From: an uncultured Gammaproteobacteria bacterium
GTDB lineage: Bacteria; Pseudomonadota; Gammaproteobacteria; Pseudomonadales; Halieaceae
Assembly (NCBI GenBank): GCA_902519405.1
Contig: CABYJX010000006.1
Span: forward strand, 1 to 56,341
Direction of reading: 5' to 3'
Length of the DNA stretch: 56,341 bases
Below the pieces are notes generated by a model. It made no database searches and was not told where the DNA came from. It was given only the letters and a program-made list of their open reading frames with translations. This document shows positions 55,477-56,341 of the stretch, one piece after another. The stretch's first letter is position 1. Each line of letters opens with the position of its first letter. A program made the translations under genes and the position numbers.

Positions 55477-56097
55477 TTACTTTGAGTAAAGTTCAACAAT
55501 TAGGCTTTCATTAATTTCAGAAGGAAGGTCTTGTCTGTCAGGAGGGGCTTTAAAAACACCCTCCATCTTTTCATTACTAACTTCAACCCATTCTGGCTCA
55601 CCTCGCTGAGAGGCTAACGCCAAAGCAGCTTGAACCCGGAGCTGTTTTTTTGCACGCTCGGTAAGTGAAATAGTGTCTCCTCCCTTAACCTTATATGAAG
55701 GTATGTTTACAGAAACACCATTGACCAATATAGACTTATGTGAGACTAACTGCCTCGCCTCCGATCGCGTCGAACCAAAACCCATTCTGTATACTACGTT
55801 ATCTAATCGACTCTCAAGAAGCTGGAGTAAGTTTTCTCCGGTTGCACCTCTCAACCGAGCTGCTTCTTTATAATAATTTCTGAATTGCTTTTCGAGTACT
55901 CCGTACATCCTTCTGACTTTCTGTTTTTCCCGCAACTGCACTCCGTAATCCGATAGTCTCCCTCTTCGTGCACCATGTTGTCCGGGAAGCGATTCGGGTT
56001 TGCACTTCGTTTCTAGAGCACGAACCCCACTTTTAAGAAAGAGGTCTGTGCCTTCTCTACGAGATAATTTGCACTTAGGGCCTATATATCGAGCCAT
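55477..56097 (-). CDS. rpsD: 30S ribosomal protein S4
   Basis: 206 residues from ATG 56097, the normal length. [43 protein letters not shown] variant and the S4 RNA-binding domain [19 protein letters not shown] are diagnostic. AGAGGA lies about 7 bases ahead of this ATG, which settles it against an earlier in-frame ATG. S4 usually represses the alpha operon by binding its leader, which lies outside the window. Confidence 0.98.
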   Translation of the reverse strand: MARYIGPKCKLSRREGTDLFLKSGVRALETKCKPESLPGQHGARRGRLSDYGVQLREKQKVRRMYGVLEKQFRNYYKEAARLRGATGENLLQLLESRLDNVVYRMGFGSTRSEARQLVSHKSILVNGVSVNIPSYKVKGGDTISLTERAKKQLRVQAALALASQRGEPEWVEVSNEKMEGVFKAPPDRQDLPSEINESLIVELYSK

Positions 56098-56117
56098 CAA
56101 TAATCCTCTCTCATGTT

Positions 56118-56341
56118 CTAAACTCTTCTCCGTTTTGGAGGTCGGCAACCATTATGGGGAATCGGAGTAACATCTATGATATTTGTGATTTTATAGCCAC
56201 AAGTATTCAATGCTCTCACTGCAGATTCACGACCAGGGCCAGGGCCTTTAACATGGACATCCAAATTTTTAAGTCCATATTCCTTCGCAGCGTCACCAGC
56301 TCTTTCTGCTGCAACCTGAGCTGCGAAAGGTGTACTCTTCC
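56118..56341 (-). CDS. rpsK: 30S ribosomal protein S11, 5' end outside window
   Basis: Seventy-three complete codons run from the right window edge to TAG (complement of 56118-56120). The visible part includes [36 protein letters not shown] and the ending [20 protein letters not shown], which is diagnostic of S11. The next gene, rpsD, begins 20 bases later. Confidence 0.97.
   Translation of the reverse strand, partial: KSTPFAAQVAAERAGDAAKEYGLKNLDVHVKGPGPGRESAVRALNTCGYKITNIIDVTPIPHNGCRPPKRRRV

Noticed and set aside
1-56341. tRNA, rRNA, CRISPR arrays, insertion sequences or prophage genes
   Set aside because: Intergenic regions were read on both strands and none showed tRNA arms, regular spaced repeats, transposases or phage genes.

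Overview
The window looks like chromosomal DNA of a marine-type gammaproteobacterium of moderate to low GC. The class call rests on housekeeping order: an alpha-operon end (rpsK-rpsD-rpoA-rplQ) beside uvrA, with uvrA divergent from an MFS gene and ssb, as in pseudomonad-like genomes; rplU-rpmA followed by obgE; a fabA-fabB pair; hspQ; and a catabolic repertoire (DUF3604, spinster-type MFS, YghU-type GST, Rieske oxygenases) common in marine gammaproteobacteria. The order or genus cannot be fixed from sequence reading alone. I saw no phage, insertion sequence, CRISPR array, tRNA or rRNA.

Layout. (1) 1-6946: the 3' end of a Rieske oxygenase gene, an Lrp/AsnC regulator, and divergently a giant fused indolepyruvate ferredoxin oxidoreductase followed by an atypical SDR and an acyl/aryl-CoA ligase. 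(2) 7269-13561: a two-repeat lipoprotein, a luciferase-like oxidoreductase, a secreted DUF3604 protein, a 50-residue small gene, a Met-rich membrane protein overlapping a methyltransferase, and a convergent gap carrying an excellent Fur box between structured RNA candidates. (3) 13562-24828: accessory metabolism: CoA ligase, Tat-exported histone-deacetylase-like amidohydrolase coupled to a medium-chain dehydrogenase, HspQ, GST, MFS, NmrA-like protein, glutamine-synthetase-like ligase, SIMPL protein, Old Yellow Enzyme. (4) 25116-30737: bactofilin and its neighbour, then an SDR plus three acyl-CoA dehydrogenases in one minus-strand operon, two of which look like an alpha/beta pair. (5) 30857-44696: core genes hemH, rhodanese, ZIP transporter, proB, obgE, rpmA, rplU, ispB, pgi, sugar-nucleotide genes (manB-galU-manC), fabA-fabB. 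(6) 44714-56341: moeA, moaB, an RmlD-like protein, ssb, MFS, uvrA, a uvrA-coupled lipoprotein, a Rieske oxygenase, and rplQ-rpoA-rpsD-rpsK.

How they fit. The accessory half suggests a heterotroph that activates aromatic, branched or alicyclic acids as CoA thioesters and oxidises them (ligases, acyl-CoA dehydrogenases, SDRs, ring oxygenases), with an export-linked amide hydrolase module. The core half is standard. The least explained locus is 13131-13561: a near-consensus Fur site in a gap between two convergent genes, so it cannot regulate either flank and should control an unannotated RNA or peptide.
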